From assembly GCF_042654985.1 (NCBI RefSeq), contig NZ_JBHSMT010000011.1, positions 1 to 26,031 of the forward strand: 26,031 bases of DNA. The letters are read 5' to 3'. The position numbers and the translations under genes are program-made. Source of the stretch: Paraherbaspirillum soli. Lineage in GTDB: Bacteria > Pseudomonadota > Gammaproteobacteria > Burkholderiales > Burkholderiaceae_D. This document shows, piece by piece, positions 13,223 through 21,429 of the stretch; the stretch's first letter is position 1; each line of letters starts with the position of its first letter. Under the pieces are notes generated by a model. It saw nothing but the letters and a program-made list of their open reading frames with translations, was not told where the DNA came from and did no database searches.

Positions 13223-14788
13223 ATGCCATCACATCAGCACCGCTTGAAATCATCCAAACCACTACAGTCCCTGTTGTTATCGTCGGCCCTGCTGCTCGCG
13301 GCCTGCGGTGGCGGCGGAGGCGCATCGGTGACAGCTTCCACCCAGCCTGCGAACGCGGGTTCATCCCCGGCGCCGGCGCCAGTGCAGAATCCGCCTTCAA
13401 CTCCGGCGCCGAACCCGGTCACGGTGCCGGTCAAGGATTACAGCGTCACCACGCACGCGATCCCGACCGCCGCTGCCGGCCAGGTGTTCAGCCTCAAGGC
13501 CAATTTCTTCGACGATGGCTTTGTGCCGCCTAGCCCGATGTCCAACTACGGCTTCCAGAACCCGATCATCCCCGCCGTCAACGCTGACGGCAGCCTGGAT
13601 GTCGCCTGGCTGGATTATTCCGGCGCCAGCGGGCACGCGGTCAGCGGCTTGAGCACACCCGGCACCATCAACATCACGCACGTCAACCCGGACCTGAGCA
13701 CCGGCGCCACCACCGCGACCAGCCTGCAGACCTATAAACTGCTGGGCTTCACCAAGGACAGCAACGGCGCGTTCTATCTGGCTTACAACGTCGATCACCC
13801 ATTCAAGAACGCGATCGCCGGCGACGCCAACAACGTCGACGGCAACGAGCTGCGGATCGCCAAGTCGGCCAGCGCCAACTTCGGGTTGAGGGCTTGGGAC
13901 ACGCTGGTGTTCGGCGACCAGGACAATACCAAGGACATGAGCAAGGGCAATCCCGGAGAGGCTGGATTGGGCATGCTGGGCTTCGATGCGATTAACCAGA
14001 AACTGGTGCTGTACGTGTCGCACCAAATGGCATCGGGCGACCACGGTATCCGCCACCAAGCCGGGTATTTCAGATACTTCAATCCGCTCAATGGCGTTCC
14101 GGTGGCGGCCGGCAACGGCAATGCGCTCAATATGGGCTCGAGCTGGTTCTATTCGCACAACTTCAGCCCGCGCCTGCTGGTGGATAACGGCACTTCCTAC
14201 CTGCTGGCGCATGGAGATTACTACTCACGGCAGTTGGGCTTTGCGGCATACACCTATGGCGGTTATACCGGCAGCGACCAGACCCAGTTCGACAAGTCCT
14301 ACTTTGCGATCGACGGCAATAAGGGCGACAACAACACCAATGCGCAGACCGGCCAGTTCATCAAGCTCAACAACGGCAATTTCGCGATGGTCCACACCAC
14401 TTCCCAAGGCCGCGCCGCGCGCGATGTGCGGATTGTGATTGCCGGCGGCAGCGACGGCGGCACGCAGTCGAGCGCCTGGCTGACCAGCAACGCGGCCAAC
14501 GTGCAAGCCATCATGCCGAAGCTGGAAGCGTCCGGCAGCGGTTTCCTGGTGTCCTACGGTTTGTGGAATTCTAGCGATCGCACCAACAAGTCGATCGAGT
14601 GGCATTTCATGCAGCTGGACGCCGGCCTGAACGTGATCTCCCAATCCAAAGCCATGCCCGGCATCGAGTTCATCGCCGACCTGCCGCTGTTGCGTTTCAC
14701 CAGCGGTCCCAACGCCGGCCGCGTGGGTTGGGTCTCGGGCAACGACCAGGGCACGTTGAGCGTGAACCTGGTGCAAGCGCCGCAGTGA
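13223..14788 (+). CDS. Predicted lipoprotein of unknown function (521 aa)
   Basis: The start at 13223 gives a basic N-terminus followed by LQSLLLSSALLLAACGG, a signal peptide II with lipobox LAAC and lipidated Cys28. Glycine after the cysteine favours outer-membrane sorting. A Ser/Pro/Ala linker (about 35-70) precedes a beta-rich domain containing many Gly, Asn and Asp residues and repeated segments of the type DGSLDVAWLDYSG, NGAFYLAYNVDH, NFAMVHTTSQG and SGFLVSYGLWN. Such evenly spaced strands suggest a beta-propeller-like fold (inference). No catalytic motif is recognised. A frame extending upstream to 13091 lacks a signal peptide at its start and is less likely; the ribosome binding site at the chosen ATG is weak (AAAGATAAA). 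Convergent with the next gene. Confidence 0.75.
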   Translation: MPSHQHRLKSSKPLQSLLLSSALLLAACGGGGGASVTASTQPANAGSSPAPAPVQNPPSTPAPNPVTVPVKDYSVTTHAIPTAAAGQVFSLKANFFDDGFVPPSPMSNYGFQNPIIPAVNADGSLDVAWLDYSGASGHAVSGLSTPGTINITHVNPDLSTGATTATSLQTYKLLGFTKDSNGAFYLAYNVDHPFKNAIAGDANNVDGNELRIAKSASANFGLRAWDTLVFGDQDNTKDMSKGNPGEAGLGMLGFDAINQKLVLYVSHQMASGDHGIRHQAGYFRYFNPLNGVPVAAGNGNALNMGSSWFYSHNFSPRLLVDNGTSYLLAHGDYYSRQLGFAAYTYGGYTGSDQTQFDKSYFAIDGNKGDNNTNAQTGQFIKLNNGNFAMVHTTSQGRAARDVRIVIAGGSDGGTQSSAWLTSNAANVQAIMPKLEASGSGFLVSYGLWNSSDRTNKSIEWHFMQLDAGLNVISQSKAMPGIEFIADLPLLRFTSGPNAGRVGWVSGNDQGTLSVNLVQAPQ

Positions 14789-14809
14789 TGCGAGCGGAGC
14801 GGCGCATCA
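14786..14809 (+). terminator. Hairpin at the lipoprotein stop codon
   Basis: TGATGCG (14786-14792, including the stop codon) pairs with CGCATCA (14803-14809). There is no T-run. A second GC-rich inverted repeat lies just beyond, within the end of the convergent acyltransferase gene. Confidence 0.3.
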
Positions 14810-14810
14810 G

Positions 14811-15956
14811 TTAAATGGCCGGCCCCAGCAAGTTGGGCCGGTCACTTAATCGCTGCTTATACAATCTGTCGCGCAACTTCATGCACGGCGTCTCCACTAG
14901 CCGGTACAGCAACCAGCCGCCAGCCAGGCTGACGCCGAGCATGATCATCACCCCCAACCCCGAATCCGCAGCAATCCCGACGTTCGATAACGGCCCTTTG
15001 GCCATGTTCATCAGCGGCTTGTGCACCAGGTAAATCGCGTACGACCACAGCGCCAGTTGGCAGGCGCCTGGAACGCGGATCCGGTGCAATAAGGATGCGG
15101 GACTGAGCGCCGACAGCGTCAGCAACGCAAAGCTCGCCGTCAGCATCGGATAGCCGAACGCGGTCATCAAAAAGCCGTAACTGTTGTCATCGACGTACTG
15201 ATAGTTCAAGTACAGGTAAAAAGTGATTGCAGCCCCGAGCACGCCTGCGGTCAGCATCAAATTGCCTTTTTTCATGAGCCGGCCGTAGGCATCGGCATGG
15301 AAATTCTTCAGCATCGCAATGGCGACACCCGGCAGCAATTCGTCAAAGCGGCAAAACGACGAATAGTAGATATGCGTGTAATAGCCGTTGGCGTCGCCGC
15401 CATAGTCGCGCCACAGCATGTCCCTGATGGCGATGCCGGCCAAGACCGTCGCCGCGATCAAGGTCCAGCCCAAAAGCAGCGATTTGCGGCAGCCGGCCAC
15501 CAGCAAAGCCGCCACCGGCAATACCAGGTAAAACTGTTCCTCGACGCACAGCGACCAGGCTTGCGAAAAAGCCGTGCCGGCGTGCAGCTGGTAGTTTTGG
15601 GTGAAGCTCAGGAACTTCCACAGCGACGGCGGGGTGGTGCCGCCCATCGCCAGCGGGAACAAGAAATACAAAGCCAACACCACATAGTAGTTGGGCAGGG
15701 TTCGCAAGCAGCGTTTGATATAGAACGTTTTTAACGAGAACTGCCGGCCCTGGGCGATGGCTGACAATATTTGATTGCCGATCAAATAGCCGCTCAGCAC
15801 AAAAAACAAATCGACGCCGACCCAGCCGATGTTGCTCAAGACGCCGAAGGTCTCCACGTGGCTGACAAACACCATGTAGTGATACATAAATACCAGTGCG
15901 ATTGCAGCAGCGCGCAAGGTGTCGAGGCCGTTGAGTCTGGTGGCGGTTGAGTGCAT
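14811..15956 (-). CDS. Acyltransferase 3 family membrane protein (OafA-like, 381 aa)
   Basis: Multi-spanning inner-membrane acyltransferase of the OafA/YrhL type, which transfers acyl groups such as acetyl to sugars of surface polysaccharides. The signature N-terminus is present: RLNGLDTLRAAAIALVFMYH with Arg15 and His26, followed by GWVGVDLFFVLSGYLIG. IKRCLRTLPNYY and QAWSLCVEEQFYLVLPV are further family hallmarks. About ten hydrophobic helices are spread over the whole length and no C-terminal SGNH domain is fused. The substrate cannot be told from sequence and there is no polysaccharide cluster nearby. Single gene, convergent with the lipoprotein gene and divergent from yiaA. Confidence 0.88.
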   Translation of the reverse strand: MHSTATRLNGLDTLRAAAIALVFMYHYMVFVSHVETFGVLSNIGWVGVDLFFVLSGYLIGNQILSAIAQGRQFSLKTFYIKRCLRTLPNYYVVLALYFLFPLAMGGTTPPSLWKFLSFTQNYQLHAGTAFSQAWSLCVEEQFYLVLPVAALLVAGCRKSLLLGWTLIAATVLAGIAIRDMLWRDYGGDANGYYTHIYYSSFCRFDELLPGVAIAMLKNFHADAYGRLMKKGNLMLTAGVLGAAITFYLYLNYQYVDDNSYGFLMTAFGYPMLTASFALLTLSALSPASLLHRIRVPGACQLALWSYAIYLVHKPLMNMAKGPLSNVGIAADSGLGVMIMLGVSLAGGWLLYRLVETPCMKLRDRLYKQRLSDRPNLLGPAI

Positions 15957-16129
15957 GTGGGGTTGAATGTTGATTTTTGGAAATGCGCATCTTAGCCGAT
16001 CCGCGCTGCTTCACCGGGATTTCTAAGGCGTATTTCCTGCTTTGTTATTGCTATTCAACAAGTAATAAATCTCGTAGAATCGGCCCGCATAGAGGCGTCT
16101 GTCGCCACATTCATAAACAGGAGATCCAA

Positions 16130-16555
16130 GTGAGACAACAATTTCAAAGACCAACCGCCGCATTCATCGGCGCGTCGTGGGCCGCTTTAGTGGTCGGCGC
16201 CGCCACCTATCTGTTCGGCCTGTGGAATGCCGCGATGCAGCTCAATGAGAAGGGCTATTACTTCACCATCCTGATGTACGGCCTGTTTGCTTCGGTTTCA
16301 CTGCAAAAATCGGTGCGGGACAGACTGGAAGGAACGCCGGTCACCGGGATCTACTTCATGTTTTGCTGGATTTCGCTGGGCCTTTCGGTGGCGCTGCTGG
16401 CGATCGGCTTATGGAACGCGACGCTGGCGGATAGTGAAAAAGGCTTTTACGCGATGTCGTTCGTGTTGAGCCTGTTCGCATCGGTTGCGGTTCAGAAGAA
16501 CGTGCGTGACGTGACGCTCATCAAAGGAAATTTCCCGGCCCAAGGCGACGAATAA
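16130..16555 (+). CDS. yiaA: YiaA-family inner-membrane protein (141 aa)
   Basis: Small membrane protein with two YiaAB two-helix domains, hence four hydrophobic helices. The diagnostic repeats are YLFGLWNAAMQLNEKGYY, LQKSVRDRLEGTPVTGIY, AIGLWNATLADSEKGFY and VQKNVRD, closely similar to E. coli YiaA in both sequence and length. The function is unknown; E. coli yiaA/yiaB have been linked to stress conditions. Start GTG at 16130, set by AGGAGA seven bases before it; no ATG fits. The frame is open further upstream, but that region does not resemble the family. Monocistronic, with a hairpin after its stop codon. Confidence 0.92.
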   Translation: MRQQFQRPTAAFIGASWAALVVGAATYLFGLWNAAMQLNEKGYYFTILMYGLFASVSLQKSVRDRLEGTPVTGIYFMFCWISLGLSVALLAIGLWNATLADSEKGFYAMSFVLSLFASVAVQKNVRDVTLIKGNFPAQGDE

Positions 16556-16572
16556 CTCCCTGCCTGACCCGC

Positions 16573-16605
16573 GCTTGCAGCGGTTGCTGAGTTTTCGCTG
16601 CAAGC
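16573..16605. terminator. 10-bp perfect hairpin between yiaA and the protease gene
   Basis: GCTTGCAGCG (16573-16582) is the exact inverse of CGCTGCAAGC (16596-16605) around a 13-base loop, 17 bases after the yiaA stop. No T-run follows on the plus strand, so it may be a weak terminator or an mRNA 3'-end stabiliser. Confidence 0.45.
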
Positions 16606-16748
16606 TCGCCGACGCTCCGGCAGTACGCGCCAACTTCAGGATTTGATTGAAAGAAACGGTTCTTTTATTTTTTTCTGATTGTTAAACCAGTCTTAATTTT
16701 CCGGATCTATGCTGTTATGTGACCCTTCCTTTGTCAAAGGAGAACAGC

Positions 16749-18197
16749 ATGACGCGTCGATCTCTTGCCCGCAGTGCGATTGCGGCTGCTTTGTTGACTG
16801 GGATTGCGGGCATCTACATTTATTCCGACGGCGCCGGTATCGGCGGGCCCGATGCCCACGCGCCGACGGTGGCAGCGCCGGCGCCGATCGCTACCGATTT
16901 TTCCTCGATTGTCGAACGGGCCGGGCCGGCGGTGGTCAACATCAGCTTCACCGGCAACCTGAAGGCCGGCAGCACGCTGGGCGACTCGAGCGGAATGCCG
17001 CAGCTCACTCCCGGCGATCCCTTGTACGAATTTTTCAAACGCTTCGGCCCCCAGCTGCAGGTGCCGCGCGGCGCGCTGATCGTGCATGGTCAGGGTTCCG
17101 GTTTCATCATCAATCCTGACGGCGTGATCCTGACCAATGCTCACGTGGTCGACGGCGCCGACGAAGTGATCGTCAAATTGACCGATAGGCGCGAGTTCAA
17201 GGCCAAGGTACTGGGCGTCGACAAGCTGACCGATATTGCCGTGATCCAGATTGAAGCGAACCACTTGCCGACGGTGCAGATCGGCAACCCGGCGCTGACC
17301 AAAGTCGGTGAACCGGTATTGGCGATCGGCTCGCCTTACGGCTTCGACAATACCGCGACGGCGGGGATCGTCAGCGCCAAATTGCGCTCCTTGCCTGGAG
17401 AAAATTACGTACCGTTCATCCAGACCGACGTCGCGGTCAATCCGGGCAGTTCAGGCGGGCCGCTGTTCAATCTGAGGGGGGAAGTGATCGGCATCAACTC
17501 GCAGATTTACAGCCAGACCGGCGGCTATCAAGGCTTGTCGTTTGCGATTCCGATTGATGTCGCGATCAAGGTCGAGCAGCAATTGGTGCAGCATGGCAAA
17601 GTGACGCGCGGCCATCTCGGGGTCGACGTGCAAGACGTCAACCAGGCGCTGGCCGAGTCGTTCGGTCTGAAGAAATCCGAAGGCGCGCTGATCAGTTCGG
17701 TGGAGAACGGCAGTCCGGCCGAGGAGGGCGGATTGCAGACGGGCGACGTGATCCTGCGCTTCAATGGCCAGCACATCGCGCATCCGGCCGATCTGTCGGC
17801 GGCGGTCGCCGATACCGCGCCGGGGACTTCGGCCAAAGTCGATGTGATCCGTCACGGTGAGGAAAAAACACTGGCGGTCAATGTCAGTGAAATGCAAGCG
17901 AGTAAATCCGATGACTCCGATGCCGGCGCGCAAGACCGGCTCGGCTTGTCGGTGCGGGCGCTGACGCAGGACGAGCGGCAACAGGCTGGCGTCAGCGCCG
18001 GCCTGCTGGTGGAAAGCGCCAGCGGACCGGCGGCGGTGGCGGGGATCCAGAGCGGCGACGTGATCCTGTCGTTTAACGGCGTCCCGGTGACCAGCGTCGA
18101 GCAATTGCGGCGCTTGGTCGACAAGGCCGGCAAGAGCGTCGCGCTGCTGGTGCAACGGGATAACGAGAAGATTTTTATTCCGTTGAAGCTGGGGTGA
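16749..18197 (+). CDS. DegP/DegQ-family periplasmic serine protease with two PDZ domains (482 aa)
   Basis: HtrA-type protease and chaperone of envelope quality control. An N-terminal hydrophobic stretch (about 8-25) acts as signal peptide or membrane anchor; no clear AXA site is seen, so it may stay anchored. Trypsin-like domain about 50-280 with the catalytic triad His132 (LTNAHVVDGA), Asp162 (DKLTDIAVI) and Ser235 (NPGSSGGPLFN, with Ser in place of the commoner Asn in GNSGG). PDZ1 lies at about 290-385 (GHLGVDVQDV...GDVILRFNG) and PDZ2 at about 400-480 (GDVILSFNG...LLVQRDNEKIFIPL). The length matches DegQ/MucD. The start at 16749 follows AAAGGAG. An AT-rich stretch (about 16650-16710) upstream probably holds the promoter, but no clear hexamers were identified. 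Confidence 0.93.
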   Translation: MTRRSLARSAIAAALLTGIAGIYIYSDGAGIGGPDAHAPTVAAPAPIATDFSSIVERAGPAVVNISFTGNLKAGSTLGDSSGMPQLTPGDPLYEFFKRFGPQLQVPRGALIVHGQGSGFIINPDGVILTNAHVVDGADEVIVKLTDRREFKAKVLGVDKLTDIAVIQIEANHLPTVQIGNPALTKVGEPVLAIGSPYGFDNTATAGIVSAKLRSLPGENYVPFIQTDVAVNPGSSGGPLFNLRGEVIGINSQIYSQTGGYQGLSFAIPIDVAIKVEQQLVQHGKVTRGHLGVDVQDVNQALAESFGLKKSEGALISSVENGSPAEEGGLQTGDVILRFNGQHIAHPADLSAAVADTAPGTSAKVDVIRHGEEKTLAVNVSEMQASKSDDSDAGAQDRLGLSVRALTQDERQQAGVSAGLLVESASGPAAVAGIQSGDVILSFNGVPVTSVEQLRRLVDKAGKSVALLVQRDNEKIFIPLKLG

Positions 18198-18239
18198 ACA
18201 CGCTGTGCGTGCACCCTTGGCTTTTTGCTTGGTGCACTG

Positions 18240-18335
18240 GTAGGGCGGATGAGCGCAGCGTTATCCACCGCTTGATGTGCCACAAATGGTTGACGCATCT
18301 AAAACTGCGGATAACGCTGCGCTCATCCGCCCTAC
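18240..18335. mobile_element. 96-bp MITE-like palindromic element, copy A
   Basis: Starts GTAGGGCGGATGAGCGCAGC and ends with the inverse of that sequence. The terminal inverted repeats are about 29 bases with one mismatch, and the asymmetric centre contains TGCCACAAATGG. Non-coding and too short for a transposase, so any movement would need one supplied elsewhere. Confidence 0.75.
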
Positions 18336-18360
18336 GCAAACCCATCACGCCGCCGTCCGG

Positions 18361-18415
18361 TCAAAACTTATAGTTCGCTCCAGCGGTAGTAAACCGCCCG
18401 CGCGGATCGCCCAGG
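18361..18415 (-). pseudogene. Detached duplicate of the TonB receptor 3' end
   Basis: On the minus strand this encodes GDPRGRFTTAGANYKF and a stop, against GDPRGRFITVGANYKF in the intact receptor. It is the end of a receptor gene without the rest, produced either by the 189-base tandem duplication or by deletion of a second receptor copy. Confidence 0.8.
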
Positions 18416-18428
18416 GTTGGTAGCACTG

Positions 18429-18524
18429 GTAGGGCGGATGAGCGTAGCGTTATCCGCCGCTTGATGCGCCACAAATGGTCGACGCATCCAGAACGGCGGA
18501 TAACGCTGCGCTCATCCGCCCTAC
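18429..18524. mobile_element. 96-bp MITE-like palindromic element, copy B
   Basis: Same length, ends and orientation as copy A, with the two arms nearly perfectly inverse over about 30 bases. Located 25 bases past the stop codon of the TonB receptor gene, where the hairpin could also protect or end its mRNA. Confidence 0.75.
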
Positions 18525-18549
18525 GTAAACCCATCACGCCGCCGTCCGG

Positions 18550-21129
18550 TCAGAACTTATAGTTCGCTCCAACGGTAATAAACCGCCCGCGCGGATCGCC
18601 CTGGGTGATGTCGAAGTAGGGCGTGCTCGGGTCCCACGACGGCTTGCGGTTCAGCAGGTTTTGCACCGCGAACTTCAGTGTGGTGTTCTTCACCCCGGTG
18701 TACACCACGCTCAGATCGAAGGTGCTGTTGCTCGCCACCGACGCCGGGAAATCGTCTTCCCGCACGCTGTCATCCAGCGTATAGCCGCCGACGTAATACC
18801 AGCTGAGCGTGCTGGAAAAATCGCGGTAGTCCCAGGTCAGCGCCGTGCTGCCGCGCCATTTCGGCAGTGCGCCGAAGGTGTTGTTGCCGCTGCCGTCCAT
18901 CTGCGCCTGGCCCGCCACTCGCGGCTGCTTGTAGTCGAGCAGATAGGACCAGCCGCCGCTCAAGGTGAAGTTGCCGGCGCTGGCGGTATGCAGCAACTGG
19001 CGCAGCTCAAGATCAATGCCGGAGGTGGTGCGCGCGCTCTGGTTTTGATACTGGTTGCTGATGCTGACGATCCGGCCTTGAGCATCGCGCGTCACGCGGC
19101 CCGGATAGAGTTCGGGATGCTGGACGATGACGGTGGCGTCGTCGGGGCCGATGATGCCGCTTTGATTGATGCGATAGAAGTCCAGCGCCAGGCTGGTATT
19201 GGCCGCAGGCGACAGCACCACTCCCAGGTTGATGTTCTTCGAGCGTTCCGGCTGCAGCTTGGGATTGGCGGCGTAGATGCCGGTATAGCCGCGTAGCTGG
19301 CCCGGCGTGATCGGATCGTAGGGATCTTTGACCGAGCCGTAGCTGATCGCCGTGCTGTTGGTGATTTCGGGCAGCGACGGCGCGCGGAAACCGCGCGATA
19401 CCGTGCCGCGCAACAGCAGCCAGCGCGCTGGCTGGAAGCGCAGGCTCAACTTGGGCGAGAAGGCGGAGCCAAAGTCGCTGTAATGATCGGCGCGGCCGGC
19501 CAGGTTGGCTTCCAGCGTAGCCAGCAGCGGTACATTCAATTCGGCATAGGCGGCCGATACATTGCGCGAGCCGTGAATGATGTCGATCGCCGGCCGCAGC
19601 TCGGTGCCGGACAGCACTGCTTGCGAGGTATCGGAATCAATCGATTCGTTGCGGAACTGATAGCCGGCGGCAAACCCCAATTGGCCCGCCGGCAGACTCA
19701 GCAGCTGGGTCGACACGGTGGCGTCCAGCGCATTGAGCCGCGACACCGCAGGGCGGGTGGTGGCCAGCCGCAACGCCTCGACCGCGGCGGCCGAATTGTT
19801 TGGCGCGGTGAAATCGTAGCCGCCGTTGGCCAGCAGCTGCTGGAAGGCGTAACGGTTACCGAAATTGCTGACCGTTTCCTGCAAGCGGCTTTCCGAATGC
19901 AGCGCCGACACGTCCCAGGACCAGTCGTCGAGCTTGCCCTTCAGGCCGGCCAGCACCCGGCTGAACTCAGTGCTGTCGGTCTTGGTGCGCGGACCGACAT
20001 TCCACAGATTGCTGTTGATCGGCGTCGGCACGGCATTCGGATTGGACGGATGTCCGACCGGCAAAGTGCTGCTGACGTTGACCAGGCGCTGGTTGGCATT
20101 GTCCCAGGCGCGCAGCGAATTGCCGATCGCCAGCGGCGGCCCGAAAATGAAGCTGGCATTGCTATGGCTGTACAGCAGTTCGCTGTATGCCTGCAGCTGG
20201 TCGTTGAGTTGCAAGGTGCCGCGCAGCACCGCGTGATAGCGCTCTATGCTGGGCATCAGGGTTTGGTAGGGAGCCGGATTGTAGGCCCAGACCTCGCCCT
20301 GCTTGCTCGGCGTGATTGCGCCCCACGGCACCCTTTGCACCGGACCGACCGCGTGGGCAAAACCCTGGGTCGGGTCGTTATTGTAGTAATTGGTCGGGGT
20401 CCAGTTGAGGCGGCCGCCCGGCTTGTCGCGGAAGTCCATATTCCGAAGATAGCCGACGTCGCTGGCGTCCAGCCGGTCGCGCTGCTGGCCGTCGAGCGAA
20501 AAGAAAATGTTGTAACGATCCTTTTTGATATCCCCCTTGCCGGCCAGCAGCTGGAACTTGCGCTCGCCCTGGCCGGTGCCCGAGCCGGACTTGCCCCAGC
20601 TGCCGCCGATCTCGACCCCTTGGAAATTCTTTTTCAGAATGATGTTGACCACCCCGGCCACCGCATCCGAACCGTAGATCGCCGAAGCGCCGTCCTTGAG
20701 CACCTCGATCCGTTCGATCGCCGCTAGCGGCAAGGAGTTGATGTCGACAAAGGTTTCCTGCAGATCCTGGGCCGTGGCGTAGTTCGCCAGACGCTTGCCG
20801 TCCAGCAGGATCAGCGTATTTTTCTGGCCCAAGCCGCGTAGCGAGACACCGGCCGTGCCGGCCGAGAAACTGCCGGTGTACTGCTCGTTGAAACTGTTGC
20901 CGCTGTTGGCTGAAATCGAGCGCAAGATATCCGGCAAGCTGGTTTTGCCGCTGGCTTCGATTTGCTTGGCGCTGATGACCTGGACTGAGTTGGCGCCTTC
21001 CTTGTCGGTGCTCCTGAGATTGGACCCGGTGACGGTGATGGTTTCAAACTGCTTGGCTTCCTGCGCGATTGCGGTGTGGGCCGTCAGCAGCGAGCCGATG
21101 GCGGCGGCGAGTGTTTTTGTTTTCAACAT
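18550..21129 (-). CDS. TonB-dependent outer-membrane receptor (859 aa)
   Basis: Ligand-gated outer-membrane transporter energised by TonB-ExbBD. Signal peptide MLKTKTLAAAIGSLLTAHTAIA with likely cleavage before QEAKQ, then a TonB-box-like ETITVTGS. The plug domain (about 45-170) has SLPDILRSIS, VSLRGLGQKNTLILLDGKRL, INSLPLAAIERIEVLKDGAS and AIYGSDAVAGVVNIILKK. A 22-strand-type barrel follows, with RGFRAPSLPE, NPKLQPERSKNINLG and a terminal strand ending in Phe (ITVGANYKF), as needed for BAM insertion. The LRGLG/LLDGKRL type is common among receptors for large nutrients, but the substrate cannot be deduced; no TonB, transporter or sigma/anti-sigma gene adjoins. It is flanked on both sides by copies of a 96-bp palindromic element. 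Confidence 0.95.
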   Translation of the reverse strand: MLKTKTLAAAIGSLLTAHTAIAQEAKQFETITVTGSNLRSTDKEGANSVQVISAKQIEASGKTSLPDILRSISANSGNSFNEQYTGSFSAGTAGVSLRGLGQKNTLILLDGKRLANYATAQDLQETFVDINSLPLAAIERIEVLKDGASAIYGSDAVAGVVNIILKKNFQGVEIGGSWGKSGSGTGQGERKFQLLAGKGDIKKDRYNIFFSLDGQQRDRLDASDVGYLRNMDFRDKPGGRLNWTPTNYYNNDPTQGFAHAVGPVQRVPWGAITPSKQGEVWAYNPAPYQTLMPSIERYHAVLRGTLQLNDQLQAYSELLYSHSNASFIFGPPLAIGNSLRAWDNANQRLVNVSSTLPVGHPSNPNAVPTPINSNLWNVGPRTKTDSTEFSRVLAGLKGKLDDWSWDVSALHSESRLQETVSNFGNRYAFQQLLANGGYDFTAPNNSAAAVEALRLATTRPAVSRLNALDATVSTQLLSLPAGQLGFAAGYQFRNESIDSDTSQAVLSGTELRPAIDIIHGSRNVSAAYAELNVPLLATLEANLAGRADHYSDFGSAFSPKLSLRFQPARWLLLRGTVSRGFRAPSLPEITNSTAISYGSVKDPYDPITPGQLRGYTGIYAANPKLQPERSKNINLGVVLSPAANTSLALDFYRINQSGIIGPDDATVIVQHPELYPGRVTRDAQGRIVSISNQYQNQSARTTSGIDLELRQLLHTASAGNFTLSGGWSYLLDYKQPRVAGQAQMDGSGNNTFGALPKWRGSTALTWDYRDFSSTLSWYYVGGYTLDDSVREDDFPASVASNSTFDLSVVYTGVKNTTLKFAVQNLLNRKPSWDPSTPYFDITQGDPRGRFITVGANYKF

Positions 21130-21308
21130 GCGTTATTTCTTTAAAAATTCCGGACGATAAAACGCCTGCTTTCCGGGGAATGCTGGGAGCGTTAAGACGG
21201 GAAGGGGTTGGTTACGAACAGTGCTGGGATCAAGTATCCGAGCATGTTTTCCAGATGGGAAATAATGATTTCAAATGACGATATGCGGACGCGGCAAGGG
21301 CCAGTAAC
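21130..21308. other. Upstream region of the TonB receptor gene
   Basis: About 180 bases that should hold the receptor promoter. AAAGAAA lies before the ATG as a ribosome binding site. I found no convincing -35/-10 pair, Fur box or riboswitch. Confidence 0.35.
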
Positions 21309-21404
21309 GTAGGGCGGAAAAGCGCAGCGCCTTCCGCCGTTCTGGATGCGTCAAATGTCTGTGGCACATCCAACGGCGGATAACGCTGCGCTCATCCGCC
21401 CTAC
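21309..21404. mobile_element. 96-bp MITE-like palindromic element, copy C (inverted)
   Basis: Again exactly 96 bases with GTAGGGCGG ends. Its asymmetric centre (GGATGCGTC...TGTGGCACATCC) is the reverse complement of the centre in copies A and B, so it sits in the opposite orientation. The left arm has diverged (GGAAAAGC, GCGCCTTCC). It lies between the receptor promoter region and the end of cbpA. Confidence 0.75.
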
Positions 21405-21429
21405 GCAAAGCAAGGCTTTTCTTTCATCA

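Larger units (their letters stand above)
18234..18604. repeat. Tandem duplication, period 189 bases
   Basis: Copy A (18234-18415) and copy B (18423-18604) are near-identical with about a dozen substitutions. Each unit contains a 96-bp palindromic element followed by the last ~55 bases of the TonB receptor gene, including its stop codon. Copy B is continuous with the intact gene; copy A is the detached duplicate. Confidence 0.9.

Noticed and set aside
18234..18604. CRISPR array
   Set aside because: Only two long repeat units including coding sequence, with no short repeats, spacers or cas genes.
19483..20727. 414-codon plus-strand open frame within the TonB receptor gene
   Set aside because: Antisense shadow; no motif, while the minus strand encodes plug and barrel signatures throughout.
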